The translations under genes and the position numbers were made by a program. DNA of 64,000 nucleotides, taken from Streptomyces sp. LHD-70 (GTDB taxonomy: Bacteria > Actinomycetota > Actinomycetes > Streptomycetales > Streptomycetaceae). Below, piece after piece: positions 43,514 through 52,435 of the stretch. How positions within the stretch are numbered: position 1 is the stretch's first letter; each line of letters starts with the position of its first letter. A model generated the notes under the pieces. That model was not told the origin of the DNA. It saw only the letters and a list, made by a program, of their open reading frames with translations, and searched no databases. Where the stretch lies: the NCBI RefSeq assembly GCF_031157275.1, contig NZ_JAVIFW010000002.1:310001-374000 (forward strand), in the 5' to 3' direction.

Positions 43514-45082
43514 TTACGCGTCTCGCCGGTACTGCGCCGGCGACCCCTTGGTCCCCTCGTCCTCGTACGAGCCGACCTCGCCCCGGTCCACATGGAAGCT
43601 GGTCAGCGTGCTGACCGGCGACTTCGGGTCGCGGCGGTCGCCGATCACCCGCATATGGGCGGAGAAGCGCTCCGGCGTCACCTCGTACACGTCGTAGCCG
43701 TAGCGGTTGCCCTCGAAGTACTTGAGGTGCGGGTTGGCCTTGCCCATCAGGGGGCCGTTGGTCTCGTTCCAGTCGGCGGAGTACGCGCCGGACGTCACCG
43801 AGTGCGCCGTGAACTCCGTACCCACGAGCGGCGATTCGGTGTCGTCGAAGTCCACGCGGACGTCGTCCACGAACGCCGAGTGCCAGTCGCCGGTGATGAC
43901 GACCAGGTCCTCCAGACCGCTCGCGTGGACGTGCCCGAGCACCTCCTTGCGCTCGGCGAGGAAGCCGTCCCACTGGTCGGTGAACATGTACGAGCCGCCG
44001 GGCCGGCCGCGCAGCTGGCTCAGCATGATCGAGTTGGCCCAGACGTGCCAGGCGTCCGGCGCCCGGTCGATGCCCTGCTTGAGCCAGGACTTCTGTTCCG
44101 CGCCGAGGATCGTCCCGTCGGGCAGGTTCTGCGCGGAGCGGTACGAGCGCAGATCGAGCACCGTGAGTTCGAGCAGATCGCCCCACGTGCGTACGCGGTG
44201 GATCTCCGGGTCCGGCAGCGCCGAGCCGCCGAAGCTGTCGCGGTGCGGCATGTGCTCGAACCAGGCCTGGTACGCGGCCGCCCGCCGCTGCATGAACGGC
44301 GCCCCGCCGCCCGTACCGCTGTAGTCGTTGACGACCTCGTGATCGTCCCAGGTGAGGAACCACGGGTGGGCGGCGTGCGCCTCGCGCAGGGACGGGTCGC
44401 CCTTGTAGAGGGCGTGGCGCCTGCGGTAGTCGGCGAGGGTGAGGACCTCGGGGCCGTCGTGGTCGCGGACGTGCTCCTCGGGGACGCCGCCGACCTGGCC
44501 GTGCTCGTAGATGTAGTCGCCGAGGTGGACCACGAAGTCGATGTCCTCGCGGGCGACCGCGCGGTGCGCCGCGTAGTAACCGTCGTGGAACGCCTGGCAG
44601 TTGAGGGCCGCGAACCGGACCTTCGAGACTTTTCCGAGCGGAGCGGTACGGGTGCGGCCGACGCGGCTGGTCCTGCCGAGGGCCTTGAACGCGTACCAGT
44701 AGTGCCGGTTCGCGGACAGGCCCGTCACGGGTATGTGGACGCTGTGCCCGAGCGTCGCCGAGGCCGGTGCCTTGCCGCGGGCGACCACGCGGCTGAGCTC
44801 CGGGTCGGCGGCGACGGTCCACTCGACCTCGACCACCTCGGGCAGCGGCTGCTCGGCGGCGAACGGCTCGGGCGCGAGTCTGGTCCAGAGCACCACGCTC
44901 GACGGCTGCGGATCCCCGGAGGCCACGCCGAGCGTGAACGGCGCCGGGTCGTAACGGGCGCCCAGCTGCTCGGCGGCCTCGCGGGCCTGCGCCGGGGTGA
45001 GGCCGACACTCAGCGGCCAGAGGGCGCCGAGCGCGCCCGCGACTCCGGCGGCCTTGAGGAGATCGCGGCGGTTGACGGTCAT
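43514..45082 (-). CDS. phoD: Tat-exported alkaline phosphatase, PhoD family
   Basis: Encodes 522 residues. The signal VNRRDLLKAAGVAGALGALWPL has the twin-Arg RRDLLK motif, so it is exported folded. The PhoD N-terminal domain precedes the catalytic part. Metal-ligand motifs are FVVHLGDYIYEHG, LTWDDHEVVND, IMLSQLRG and LVVITGDWHSAF. PhoD enzymes are Ca/Fe-dependent phosphodi- and monoesterases that recover phosphate from teichoic acids and other esters, usually under PhoP control. A cytoplasmic-looking protein gene overlaps its start by 4 bp. Confidence 0.93.
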   Translation of the reverse strand: MTVNRRDLLKAAGVAGALGALWPLSVGLTPAQAREAAEQLGARYDPAPFTLGVASGDPQPSSVVLWTRLAPEPFAAEQPLPEVVEVEWTVAADPELSRVVARGKAPASATLGHSVHIPVTGLSANRHYWYAFKALGRTSRVGRTRTAPLGKVSKVRFAALNCQAFHDGYYAAHRAVAREDIDFVVHLGDYIYEHGQVGGVPEEHVRDHDGPEVLTLADYRRRHALYKGDPSLREAHAAHPWFLTWDDHEVVNDYSGTGGGAPFMQRRAAAYQAWFEHMPHRDSFGGSALPDPEIHRVRTWGDLLELTVLDLRSYRSAQNLPDGTILGAEQKSWLKQGIDRAPDAWHVWANSIMLSQLRGRPGGSYMFTDQWDGFLAERKEVLGHVHASGLEDLVVITGDWHSAFVDDVRVDFDDTESPLVGTEFTAHSVTSGAYSADWNETNGPLMGKANPHLKYFEGNRYGYDVYEVTPERFSAHMRVIGDRRDPKSPVSTLTSFHVDRGEVGSYEDEGTKGSPAQYRRDA

Positions 45083-45657
45083 CGGCGGCCTCCGGTGGCG
45101 CTCAGGGTGAGGGAAAGGGCGTCCGCGTAACCGTCGTTGGAGGTTCCGCTTCCGGTGCGGGTGAAGACGAGCAGGACGCGTGCGGTGCGCGCACCCGGCG
45201 GCACCGCGGCCTCGGCGGTCCGCTCGACCAGGCCGGTCCTCCCGCCGCGTTCGGCCGCGGTGACCGGTCCGAGGACGCTCAGGGCGAGCGGGGTGCCCCG
45301 GCTGTCGCGGAACTCCACGGAGAGGCGTACGCCGTCCTCCTGCGCCGCGTAGCCGCCGAGCCAGCCGGTCACGGCGTACCGCACCCGGCCCGCGTCCACG
45401 GCGGCCCGCCCGGTGGCGCCCTGCGCGGGCAGTGCGACGTCCTGGAGCAGGGCGGTACGGGGTGAGTCGCCGCCGGAGAAGAAGCGGCTGCCGCGCCGCT
45501 CGGGGCCGGGGTCGGCCGGGGTGGGATAGCCGCCGCCCAGGCTGTAGTCGATGAGCGCGGGGGCGCCCTGGACGACCTTCCAGCCGGTGACGGTGGGCAC
45601 AGGTTCAGCGGTGCCGCCGGGACCGGCCTCGGCGTCGCCGTTGACGACCAGATTCAC
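45079..45657 (-). CDS. Carbohydrate-binding-like protein coupled to phoD
   Basis: Encodes 192 residues from a GTG at 45657 with a perfect AGGAGG site. NLVVNGDAEAGPGGT, WKVVQGAPALIDYS, FFSGGDSPRTALLQDVALPA and the jelly-roll-like strands that follow resemble CBM-type or F5/8-like beta sandwich domains often joined to secreted enzymes. There is no signal peptide, although mature secreted proteins of this type start with this sequence. Its stop overlaps the phoD ATG (ATGA). It may ride with PhoD through the Tat system, or the real start lies elsewhere. Confidence 0.6.
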   Translation of the reverse strand: MNLVVNGDAEAGPGGTAEPVPTVTGWKVVQGAPALIDYSLGGGYPTPADPGPERRGSRFFSGGDSPRTALLQDVALPAQGATGRAAVDAGRVRYAVTGWLGGYAAQEDGVRLSVEFRDSRGTPLALSVLGPVTAAERGGRTGLVERTAEAAVPPGARTARVLLVFTRTGSGTSNDGYADALSLTLSATGGRR

Positions 45658-45750
45658 GCACGCCTCCTGGTAATAGGGGGAGTTGGCGCCGGAATCACAT
45701 CAGCCGCACGTGAACCTCGGGAAGAGCTTCCGCGAATCTTTCTGTTGGAC

Positions 45751-45762
45751 TTGTATGGACAA
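45751..45762. promoter_or_regulatory. GntR-like palindrome upstream of the phoD operon
   Basis: TTGTATGGACAA is a near-perfect inverted repeat (TTGT...ACAA) about 95 bp before the start of the phoD operon. It resembles the TGGTNTANACCA box of HutC/GntR regulators, including phosphonate regulators such as PhnF. I saw no clear PHO box of two GTTCAC direct repeats. Confidence 0.3.
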
Positions 45763-45805
45763 CTTGCGCTGTGGACGGCGCTGCGGACGTCCGCCTCGGG
45801 GCACG

Positions 45806-45839
45806 TGAAAGGGCCCCGCCTGTCGGCGGGGCCCTTTCA
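45806..45839. terminator. Terminator after the malic enzyme gene
   Basis: TGAAAGGGCCCCGCC (45806-45820), TGTC loop, GGCGGGGCCCTTTCA (45825-45839). A perfect 15-bp stem about 33 bp beyond the malic enzyme stop. Confidence 0.92.
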
Positions 45840-45872
45840 ACAGTTCAGCCCGTCAGGGCTCGTACGCCGGGT

Positions 45873-47081
45873 TCAGCGGCGCGCGACGCCCTCCGCACGG
45901 GCCGCGGCCGCGACGGCCGCGGTGACCGCCGGGGCCACCCGCTCGTCGAACGGCGACGGGATCACGTACTCCGCGGACAGATCGTCACCGACGACCTCGG
46001 CGAGCGCGTCGGCCGCCGCGATCTTCATGCCCTCGGTGATCTGCGAGGCGCGCACCTGCAGCGCACCGGCGAAGATGCCGGGGAACGCGAGCACGTTGTT
46101 GATCTGGTTCGGGTAGTCCGAGCGCCCGGTGGCCACGACCGCCGCGTACTTGTGCGCGATGTCGGGGTGCACCTCGGGGTTCGGGTTGGCCATGGCGAAC
46201 ACGAAGGAGTTCTCCGCCATGGACGCCACCGCGGGCTCCGGGACCGTACCGCCCGAGACGCCGATGAAGACGTCCGCGCCCGCGAGCGCCGCCTCCAAGG
46301 GGCCGGACAGGCCCGCCTTGTTGCTGATCTCCGCGAGCTCGCGCTTGACCGGGGTGAGGTCCTCCCGGTCCTTGCTGACGACGCCCTTGCGGTCGGCCAC
46401 CGCCACGTCGCCGATGCCCGCCTCCAGGAGGAACTTGGCGATGGCGACGCCGGCCGCGCCCGCACCGGAGATCACGGCGCGCAGGTCGCCGAGGGTCCGG
46501 TCCGTGAGCTTCGCGGCGTTGCGCAGCGCGGCGAGGGTGACGACCGCCGTGCCGTGCTGGTCGTCATGGAAGACGGGAATGTCGAGGGCCTCCTTGAGGC
46601 GGTCCTCGATCTCGAAGCAGCGCGGCGCCGAGATGTCCTCCAGGTTCACACCGCCGAAGGACGGGGCGAGCCGGACCACGGTGTCGACGATCTCGTCGAC
46701 GCTGGTGGTCTGGAGGGCGATCGGGACGGCGTCCACGCCGCCGAACTGCTTGAACAGAATGGCCTTGCCCTCCATCACGGGGAGGGAGGCTTCCGGACCG
46801 ATGTCGCCGAGTCCGAGCACGGCGGTGCCGTCGGTGACGACGGCGACGACGTTGGACTTCCACGTGTAGTCGTGGACGAGCTCGGGCTGCTCGGCGATGG
46901 CGCTGCACACCTTGGCCACGCCGGGCGTGTACGCGAGGGACAGGTCGTCCTTGTCACGCACAGGCACGGTGGCCTGGACGGCCATCTTGCCGCCACGGTG
47001 CAGCGCGAACGCGGGATCGAAGGGCTCTTCCGCGCCCTCCGCACCGGCGTCGCTGCGAGGGTTGACGATCTCCGCTGCCAC
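45873..47081 (-). CDS. Malic enzyme (NAD(P)-dependent)
   Basis: Encodes 402 residues. It has malic enzyme motifs DDLSLAYTPGVAKVC (with the catalytic Tyr), IPVFHDDQHGTAVVTLAALRNA with the metal ligands D and D, the nucleotide motif ISGAGAAGVAIAKFLLEAG and AMANPNPEVHPD. It decarboxylates malate to pyruvate. The short 400-residue form without a C-terminal phosphotransacetylase domain is one of the two usual Streptomyces malic enzymes. Cofactor preference cannot be read off safely. Upstream is a 696-bp gap and downstream a terminator. Confidence 0.95.
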   Translation of the reverse strand: MAAEIVNPRSDAGAEGAEEPFDPAFALHRGGKMAVQATVPVRDKDDLSLAYTPGVAKVCSAIAEQPELVHDYTWKSNVVAVVTDGTAVLGLGDIGPEASLPVMEGKAILFKQFGGVDAVPIALQTTSVDEIVDTVVRLAPSFGGVNLEDISAPRCFEIEDRLKEALDIPVFHDDQHGTAVVTLAALRNAAKLTDRTLGDLRAVISGAGAAGVAIAKFLLEAGIGDVAVADRKGVVSKDREDLTPVKRELAEISNKAGLSGPLEAALAGADVFIGVSGGTVPEPAVASMAENSFVFAMANPNPEVHPDIAHKYAAVVATGRSDYPNQINNVLAFPGIFAGALQVRASQITEGMKIAAADALAEVVGDDLSAEYVIPSPFDERVAPAVTAAVAAAARAEGVARR

Positions 47082-47777
47082 TTTTGTCTGACCCCTTAAG
47101 TCTTATTCGTTGAGGGTGACCACTCCTGGTTTAGGGGTGGGCGGGCACCGCGTCCGTGACTTGCTTCGGCGGTTGGCCCGCCTCCGCAAGGGGAGGTACG
47201 CACGCGCGGGCGCGCCGCACACGCGCCCTGAGCCCCGGATGAGGGGTGTAACAGCCCTTTTTACCTGAAGACCGCACGGCCCGGCGAGCGGCATTGGTCA
47301 CTGACCGGTAAGGCCCTTTTGCCCACCCGCCAAACGAACGATCATCGTTCATCGGGCGGCCACCGGAAATTGCCCCGCACGCTTCCCACCTGCGACGTTC
47401 CCCGCACCCCCGACGCCGTACGGACAAGGCACCGGCCGTCCGCTCGTCCGGCAGACCCAACTCGCCCGATAAGCACACAAGGCGCACACTGATTACCCGG
47501 AAACAACTGTCCACATGGCGAGATTCGCCGGAGATGGGCAGTTAGCGACTGTTCACCGCCTTGTTCGGCGATTACGCCGCGTTCCCCGCATTGCACGGAT
47601 CGCTCACCCGACCGCCCGCTATCCGGCACCCGTTATCCGATTTTGACATCGCCGACCCCCTGAAGCCGTGCGTCCGAATGGCAAGATGCGTCAATCACCC
47701 GAGGTCGAGGCACTCGAAGCCGCGTGCGGACCGGCCTCATCGCACGGCAGCTCCCTCATCCGCCGGAGGAACCACAC
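47082..47777. other. Long intergenic region between malic enzyme and the ABC importer
   Basis: 696 bp without a convincing gene; frames inside look like noise. A perfect palindrome GAACGAT-C-ATCGTTC lies at 47336-47350 and TTGACA at 47643-47648, which has no matching -10 at normal distance. The region is AT-richer than its neighbours and probably carries promoters for both flanking operons and their regulator sites. Confidence 0.5.
47336..47350. promoter_or_regulatory. 15-bp perfect palindrome in the malic enzyme/ABC importer intergenic region
   Basis: GAACGAT - C - ATCGTTC. It is 255 bp before the malic enzyme start. Perfect short palindromes of this kind are typical operator sites for TetR-like dimers, but no regulator is nearby, and the site could also be coincidental. 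Confidence 0.35.
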
Positions 47778-48728
47778 ATGACCGCAAGCACCACTTGTCG
47801 CACGGCCGCAGGCAGGTCACGAATACTCGCGGTCGGCGCCATCGCGGTCGCGGGCACCCTGCTCCTGGCCGGCTGCGGCGACCAGACCGACGCGGCCCAG
47901 CGCGCCCGGAGCAGCGAGAGCGCCCCGCTCGCCGACAAGCTCCCGCAGAGCATCAAGGACGCCGGCGTCGTCAAGGTCGGCTCCGACATCGCGTACCCGC
48001 CGGTGGAGTACAAAGACAAGGACGGCAAGGTCGTCGGCATCGACCTGGACATCGCCGAGGCGCTCGGTGAGCAGCTCGGCGTCGAGTTCAGCTTCGAGAA
48101 CGGCACGTTCGACACCCTCCTGGGCGGTCTGCGCTCCAAGCGGTACAACATCGCCATGTCCGCCATGACGGACACCAAGGACCGCCAGAACGGCGTCGAC
48201 TCGGACACCGGCAAGAAGGTCGGCGAGGGCGTCGACTTCGTCGACTACTTCAACGCGGGCGTCTCGATCTACACCAAGAAGGGCGAGACCCAGGGCATCG
48301 AGACCTGGGCCGACCTGTGCGGAAAGAAGGTCGTCCTGCAGCGCGGCACCGTCTCGCACGACCTGGCCCAGGCCGAGTCCAAGAAGTGCAAGGGCGGCAA
48401 GAAGATCGCCATCGAGGCCTTCGACAACGACCAGCAGGCCCAGACCCGGCTGCGCTCCGGCGGCGCCGACGCCGGCTCCTCCGACTTCCCGGTCGCCGCG
48501 TTCGCCGTGAAGACCTCCGGCGGCGGCAAGGACTTCGAGCTGGTCGGCGAGCAGGTCGACGCGGCTCCGTACGGCATCGCCGTACCGAAGAACAACCCCG
48601 AACTGCGGGACGCCATCAAGGCCGCGCTCGACGCCATCATCAAGAACGGCGAGTACGAAAAGATCATCTCGAAGTGGGGCGTCGAGGCCGGCGCCGTCAC
48701 CGAGGCCAAGGTCAACGGCGGCAAGTGA
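47778..48728 (+). CDS. Polar amino acid ABC transporter, substrate-binding lipoprotein
   Basis: Encodes 316 residues from the ATG at 47778 (CCGGAGGAA before it). Lipoprotein signal ILAVGAIAVAGTLLLAGCG ends in LLAGC. The mature part is a type II periplasmic-binding fold: VVKVGSDIAYPPVEYKDKDG and VGIDLDIAEALGEQLG are the family's start, then LLGGLRSKRYNIAMSAMTDT and DNDQQAQTRL. It looks like glutamate/glutamine-type binding proteins, but the substrate is not proven. It is the first of a three-gene operon with permease and ATPase. Confidence 0.93.
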   Translation: MTASTTCRTAAGRSRILAVGAIAVAGTLLLAGCGDQTDAAQRARSSESAPLADKLPQSIKDAGVVKVGSDIAYPPVEYKDKDGKVVGIDLDIAEALGEQLGVEFSFENGTFDTLLGGLRSKRYNIAMSAMTDTKDRQNGVDSDTGKKVGEGVDFVDYFNAGVSIYTKKGETQGIETWADLCGKKVVLQRGTVSHDLAQAESKKCKGGKKIAIEAFDNDQQAQTRLRSGGADAGSSDFPVAAFAVKTSGGGKDFELVGEQVDAAPYGIAVPKNNPELRDAIKAALDAIIKNGEYEKIISKWGVEAGAVTEAKVNGGK

Positions 48729-48770
48729 CGACCTCGTGTCGTCGGTAAGGGCATCGGTGAAAGGCAACTC

Positions 48771-49703
48771 GTGACTGTGGACATCGACAAGAAGGGCCCG
48801 GAGGACACCCCTCCGCAGGCCCCGCAGGCCATCAAGGCCGTGCCGGTGCGGCACTACGGCCGCTATCTCTCGGCACTCATCACCCTCGCGGCGCTCGGCG
48901 CGATCGTCTTCGCGTTCGCCCAGGGTGAGATCAACTGGGACGCGATCCCCGAGTACTTCTTCGACTCCCGCATCCTCGGCGGCATGCGGGAGACCCTGCT
49001 CCTGACCGTGCTCTCGATGGTGATCGGCGTGGCCGGCGGCATCCTGCTCGCGGTGATGCGGCTCTCCAAGAACCCGGTGACGTCGTCCATCGCCTGGTTC
49101 TACATCTGGTTCTTCCGCGGCACCCCGGTCCTGGTCCAGCTGTTCGTCTGGTTCAACCTGGGCTTCGTCTTCGAGTACATCAACCTCGGCCCGGTCTACA
49201 AGGACGAGTGGTCCGACTTCATGACGCCGTTCCTGACGGCGCTGCTCGGACTCGGCCTCAACGAGGCCGCGTACATGGCGGAGATCTGCCGCGCCGGACT
49301 GCTCGCCGTCGACGAGGGCCAGACCGAGGCGGCGCACGCGCTCGGCATGAGCCACTCCAAGACGCTGCGCCGTGTGGTGCTCCCGCAGGCTATGCGCGTG
49401 ATCGTCCCGCCGACGGGCAACGAAGTCATCAACATGCTGAAGACGACGTCCCTGGTGGCCGCCGTCCAGTACTACGAGCTGCTGCGCAACGCCCAGGACA
49501 TCGGCCAGAGTTCGGGCGCCACGGTCGAGGTGCTGTTCCTCGCCGCGGCCTGGTACCTGATCATGACCTCGATCCTGAGCGTCGGCCAGTACTACCTGGA
49601 GCGCTACTACGCCCGCGGCTCGTCCCGCCAGCTCCCGCCGACGCCCTGGCAGAAGGTCAAGGCCAACATGCTGTCGCTGCGCCGTCCGGAGGTCGCCCGA
49701 TGA
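48771..49703 (+). CDS. Polar amino acid ABC transporter permease
   Basis: Encodes 310 residues from a GTG at 48771. An N-terminal cytoplasmic region of about 35 residues precedes five to six membrane helices. The HisM-type signature is in [18 protein letters not shown], and [42 protein letters not shown] is the EAA loop region that docks on the ATPase. Only one permease is present, so it works as a homodimer. It overlaps the ATPase gene by ATGA. Confidence 0.93.
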   Translation: MTVDIDKKGPEDTPPQAPQAIKAVPVRHYGRYLSALITLAALGAIVFAFAQGEINWDAIPEYFFDSRILGGMRETLLLTVLSMVIGVAGGILLAVMRLSKNPVTSSIAWFYIWFFRGTPVLVQLFVWFNLGFVFEYINLGPVYKDEWSDFMTPFLTALLGLGLNEAAYMAEICRAGLLAVDEGQTEAAHALGMSHSKTLRRVVLPQAMRVIVPPTGNEVINMLKTTSLVAAVQYYELLRNAQDIGQSSGATVEVLFLAAAWYLIMTSILSVGQYYLERYYARGSSRQLPPTPWQKVKANMLSLRRPEVAR

Positions 49704-50461
49704 ACGCCATGGTCAAGGCCGAGAACGTGCACAAGTCCTTCGGGCACGTAGAGGTCCTCAAGGGCATCGACCTCGAGGTCAAGCAGGGCGAGGTCTTCTG
49801 CCTGATCGGCCCGTCCGGCTCCGGCAAGTCGACGTTCCTGCGCTGCATCAACCACCTGGAGAAGGTCAACGCCGGGCGGCTCTACGTGGACGGCGAGCTG
49901 GTCGGCTACCGGCAGAAGGGCGACAAGCTCCACGAGCTCAAGGACAGCGAGGTCGCCCTGAAGCGCCGGGACATCGGCATGGTCTTCCAGCGCTTCAACC
50001 TGTTCCCGCACATGACGGCCCTCGAGAACGTCATGGAGGCGCCGGTCCAGGTCAAGGGCGAGTCGAAGTCCGCGGCCCGCGAGCGCGCCGGCTCCCTCCT
50101 GGAGCGCGTGGGCCTCGCCGACAAGGCGGGCAACTACCCCTCGCAGCTCTCCGGCGGCCAGCAGCAGCGCGTGGCGATCGCCCGCGCGCTCGCCATGGAA
50201 CCGAAGTTGATGCTCTTCGACGAGCCGACCTCGGCGCTCGACCCCGAGCTGGTCGGCGACGTCCTCGACGTCATGCGTGACCTCGCGGAGTCCGGCATGA
50301 CGATGATCGTCGTCACGCACGAGATGGGCTTCGCCCGCGAGGTCGGCGACAGCCTGGTCTTCATGGACGGCGGCGTCGTCGTCGAGTCCGGCAACCCGAG
50401 GGACGTCCTGACGGATCCGCAGCACGAGCGGACGAAGTCGTTCCTGTCCAAGGTGCTGTAA
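49700..50461 (+). CDS. Polar amino acid ABC transporter ATPase (GlnQ/GluA type)
   Basis: Encodes 253 residues. Walker A is [16 protein letters not shown], the Q loop region is in [19 protein letters not shown], the signature is [15 protein letters not shown] and Walker [17 protein letters not shown], with a switch His in VVTHEMGFA. It powers the importer formed with the upstream permease and binding protein. There is a helical insert ([22 protein letters not shown]) compared with GlnQ. A terminator follows 18 bp after the stop. Confidence 0.95.
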   Translation: MNAMVKAENVHKSFGHVEVLKGIDLEVKQGEVFCLIGPSGSGKSTFLRCINHLEKVNAGRLYVDGELVGYRQKGDKLHELKDSEVALKRRDIGMVFQRFNLFPHMTALENVMEAPVQVKGESKSAARERAGSLLERVGLADKAGNYPSQLSGGQQQRVAIARALAMEPKLMLFDEPTSALDPELVGDVLDVMRDLAESGMTMIVVTHEMGFAREVGDSLVFMDGGVVVESGNPRDVLTDPQHERTKSFLSKVL

Positions 50462-50478
50462 CGCAAGGCAGTTGAATA

Positions 50479-50517
50479 CGAGGAGGGCGGTACGGAAGGT
50501 TCGTACCGCCCTCCTCG
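50479..50517. terminator. Terminator after the ABC importer operon
   Basis: CGAGGAGGGCGGTACG (50479-50494), loop GAAGGTT, CGTACCGCCCTCCTCG (50502-50517): a perfect 16-bp stem that also serves the convergent methyltransferase gene ending at 50528. Confidence 0.92.
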
Positions 50518-50527
50518 CATGCTCGGG

Positions 50528-51304
50528 CTACTTCACGGCAAGCACCAGCGCGTCCGACGGCGAGGCCCAGACCGTACGCGCCTCGGCGAAGCCCTTCTCG
50601 CGCAGCACGCGCGCGTGCCACTCGGCGGGCGGGGTGTCGCCGTCGGCGTGCTCGCCGTAGATCTCGAACCGCCGCGCGGTCGGCTCGGCGAGCGCCGGGT
50701 CCTTGGCCGCCAGCTGCCACCAGTCCGCCCAGTCCAGGGCGCCCGCGGCCTTGGCCCGGTCCTGGCGCGCGTGCCGCTGGGCGCGGTCGGCGGCGTTGAT
50801 GCGCGGGGTGGACGGGTCGGGCATGTGGTCGGCGTTCATGAACACCCCGCCGTCCCGGACAAGTTCGGCGACCTGGCCGTAGAGCACGGCGAGCGGTTCG
50901 CTGTGCAGCCAGTGCAGCGCGGTGGCGGTGAGGACCGCGTCGTACGCGTCGTACGGCAGCTTCGCGCGCCAGTCCGGGTCCTTGAGGTCGGCGGGGACGA
51001 AGGTGACGCGGTCGTCCCCGGCGAAGGTGCCCTCGGCGATGGCGAGCAGCGCCGGGTCGAGGTCGACGCCCGTGCTGACCGCGTCCGGGAACCGCCCAAG
51101 CAGCCGGTCCGTGATGCTGCCCGTGCCGCAGGCGAGGTCGAGCACGCGCGGTTGCGGGCCGACGAGGGCCTCCACCAGGTCGAGCATGACGCGGAACCGC
51201 TCCTCGCGGTCCGGCATGTACCACTCCTGCTGCCGGTCCCAGCTCGTCTGCCAGGCTTGCCAGTCGGCGACGCCCGCCGTGGTGCCGGTGCTGGTCTCGG
51301 TCAT
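50528..51304 (-). CDS. Class I SAM-dependent methyltransferase
   Basis: Encodes 258 residues from the ATG at 51304 (MTETSTG; GGGAGGGTTCC before it). PRVLDLACGTGSITDRLL is motif I, STGVDLDPALLAIAEG the acidic motif II, and AVLTATALHWLHSEPLAVL motif IV. It resembles the trans-aconitate/ubiE-like group, but no substrate can be assigned. It is divergent from the CGNR regulator with 103 bp between, so that region may control both. Confidence 0.85.
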   Translation of the reverse strand: MTETSTGTTAGVADWQAWQTSWDRQQEWYMPDREERFRVMLDLVEALVGPQPRVLDLACGTGSITDRLLGRFPDAVSTGVDLDPALLAIAEGTFAGDDRVTFVPADLKDPDWRAKLPYDAYDAVLTATALHWLHSEPLAVLYGQVAELVRDGGVFMNADHMPDPSTPRINAADRAQRHARQDRAKAAGALDWADWWQLAAKDPALAEPTARRFEIYGEHADGDTPPAEWHARVLREKGFAEARTVWASPSDALVLAVK

Positions 51305-51407
51305 GGAACCCTCCCGTACGAAATCACGAGTACGTAATACCCTGGACGCAGCAGCGCCCATTACCTCGGCTGAGGTCGACGATAGCCCGCCCCAGTAAGG
51401 ACTACAA

Positions 51408-52145
51408 GTGGAACTGGCCTATTACTCGGACTACGCCGTGCGCCTCGTCAACAGTGAGGAGCCGGCCCGGAACAAGGACTCCCTCACCTCCGTCGAGGCG
51501 GTCCGCGAGCTGTTCGGGCCGGGTTCCACGGCGGCCCGCCGCGCCACCGACGCCGACGTGACCCGGTTCCGGTCCGTACGGGCCCGGCTTCGCGCGGTCT
51601 TCGAGGCGGCGGACGGCGGCGACGAGACCCTCGCCGTCGACCTGCTCAACTCGCTGCTGCTCGAATTCCCGGTCAGCCCGCAGATCTCCGGGCACGGCCA
51701 CAGGGATGATGGGGGCACCTCCCTGCTCGAGCGGAGCCGAGAGCTTGGGGGAAACCGGCCGCTGTGGCACATGCACCTCGCCGACCATCCCTCGAACGCG
51801 ACCGCGGGCTACGCCGCCATCGCCTCCATGGGCCTCGCCTTCCACCTCACCGAGCACGGGGTGGAGCGCCTCGGCATCTGCGAGGCGACGCCCTGCCGCA
51901 ACGCCTACCTGGACACGTCCACCAACCGCTCCCGGCGCTACTGCTCGGACCGCTGCGCGACCCGCGCCAACGTCGCCGCCTACCGGGCCCGCAAGCGCGA
52001 GGAGGCCGACCGGTCGCACAGCACCGGACGTACGGCGGACAGCGCCCAGAGCACCGCACGCAACGGCGAGCGCTGCCCCTCCGAGCGCGGCCTGAACCGG
52101 CCCACGACGCGGGCGAGGACCAGCTCCTCGGGCACGGTGCCGTAG
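51408..52145 (+). CDS. CGNR zinc-finger DNA-binding protein with an inserted palindromic element
   Basis: Encodes 245 residues from a GTG at 51408 (GTAAGGACTA before it). The ABATE-like N-terminal half (ELAYYSDYAVRLVNSEEPAR) is followed by the zinc-ribbon region RLGICEATPCRNAYLDTSTNRSRRYCSDRCATRANVAAYRARK, a CGNR-type domain that normally binds DNA. Residues encoded by 51711-51753 (GTSLLERSRELGG region) interrupt an otherwise conserved stretch between HGHRDD and RPLWHMHLADH. After about residue 205 the frame continues antisense into sodX and stops at 52145, so the last 40 residues are probably not an original part of the protein. Confidence 0.8.
   Translation: MELAYYSDYAVRLVNSEEPARNKDSLTSVEAVRELFGPGSTAARRATDADVTRFRSVRARLRAVFEAADGGDETLAVDLLNSLLLEFPVSPQISGHGHRDDGGTSLLERSRELGGNRPLWHMHLADHPSNATAGYAAIASMGLAFHLTEHGVERLGICEATPCRNAYLDTSTNRSRRYCSDRCATRANVAAYRARKREEADRSHSTGRTADSAQSTARNGERCPSERGLNRPTTRARTSSSGTVP
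51711..51753. repeat. Small palindromic element inside the CGNR gene, copy 2
   Basis: GGGGGCACCTCCC-TGCTC ... GAGCTTGGGGGA: arms CTCCC/GGGGGA and GCTC/GAGC surround a loop. The same arms occur at 15918-15949 in intergenic DNA. Here the insertion keeps the reading frame and adds about 15 residues. This type of short element is dispersed in streptomycetes. Confidence 0.7.
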
Positions 52146-52417
52146 TCCGTACTGTCCCCGCCCGCAAAGGAGTTGTCGCCGAGCACCCACCAACCGGCCT
52201 CACGGCGCTCGACGGCCCGCTTCACGACGAGCAGGTCCTGCTGGAACGGGTGGCGCAGGACGACGACGTCACCCGGCCGGACCCGCGCCCCGTACCGGAC
52301 GAGCAGCTGGTCGCCGTGGCGCAGGGTGGGCACCATCGACGGCCCGTGCACCTCGGCCACACCGAACGGCGCCCGCGCCTGACCGGCCCGTCCCGGCTCG
52401 CTGCCCTGCTCCCGCAT
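51980..52417 (-). CDS. sodX: SodX, nickel superoxide dismutase maturation peptidase
   Basis: Encodes 145 residues from the ATG at 52417. EVHGPSMVPTLRHGDQLLV is the serine-containing box of S24/S26-type peptidases (catalytic Ser in GPSM), and VVVLRHPFQQDLLVVKRAVE supplies the general-base Lys. VLGDNSFAGGDSTDYG is the GDN box. SodX is the presumed protease that removes the 14-residue leader of SodN and frees the N-terminal His of the nickel hook. It is divergent from sodN. The last 166 bp overlap the antisense CGNR gene. If translation began upstream (52558), the tandem repeat would add a VRTxG pentapeptide tail. Confidence 0.9.
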   Translation of the reverse strand: MREQGSEPGRAGQARAPFGVAEVHGPSMVPTLRHGDQLLVRYGARVRPGDVVVLRHPFQQDLLVVKRAVERREAGWWVLGDNSFAGGDSTDYGTVPEELVLARVVGRFRPRSEGQRSPLRAVLWALSAVRPVLCDRSASSRLRAR

Positions 52418-52435
52418 TCCGCACCTCTCGCCCGT

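Noticed and set aside
47342..47629. 95-codon minus-strand frame in the long intergenic region
   Set aside because: No family resemblance, no ribosome site, and it spans a palindrome and probable promoter. Most likely chance.
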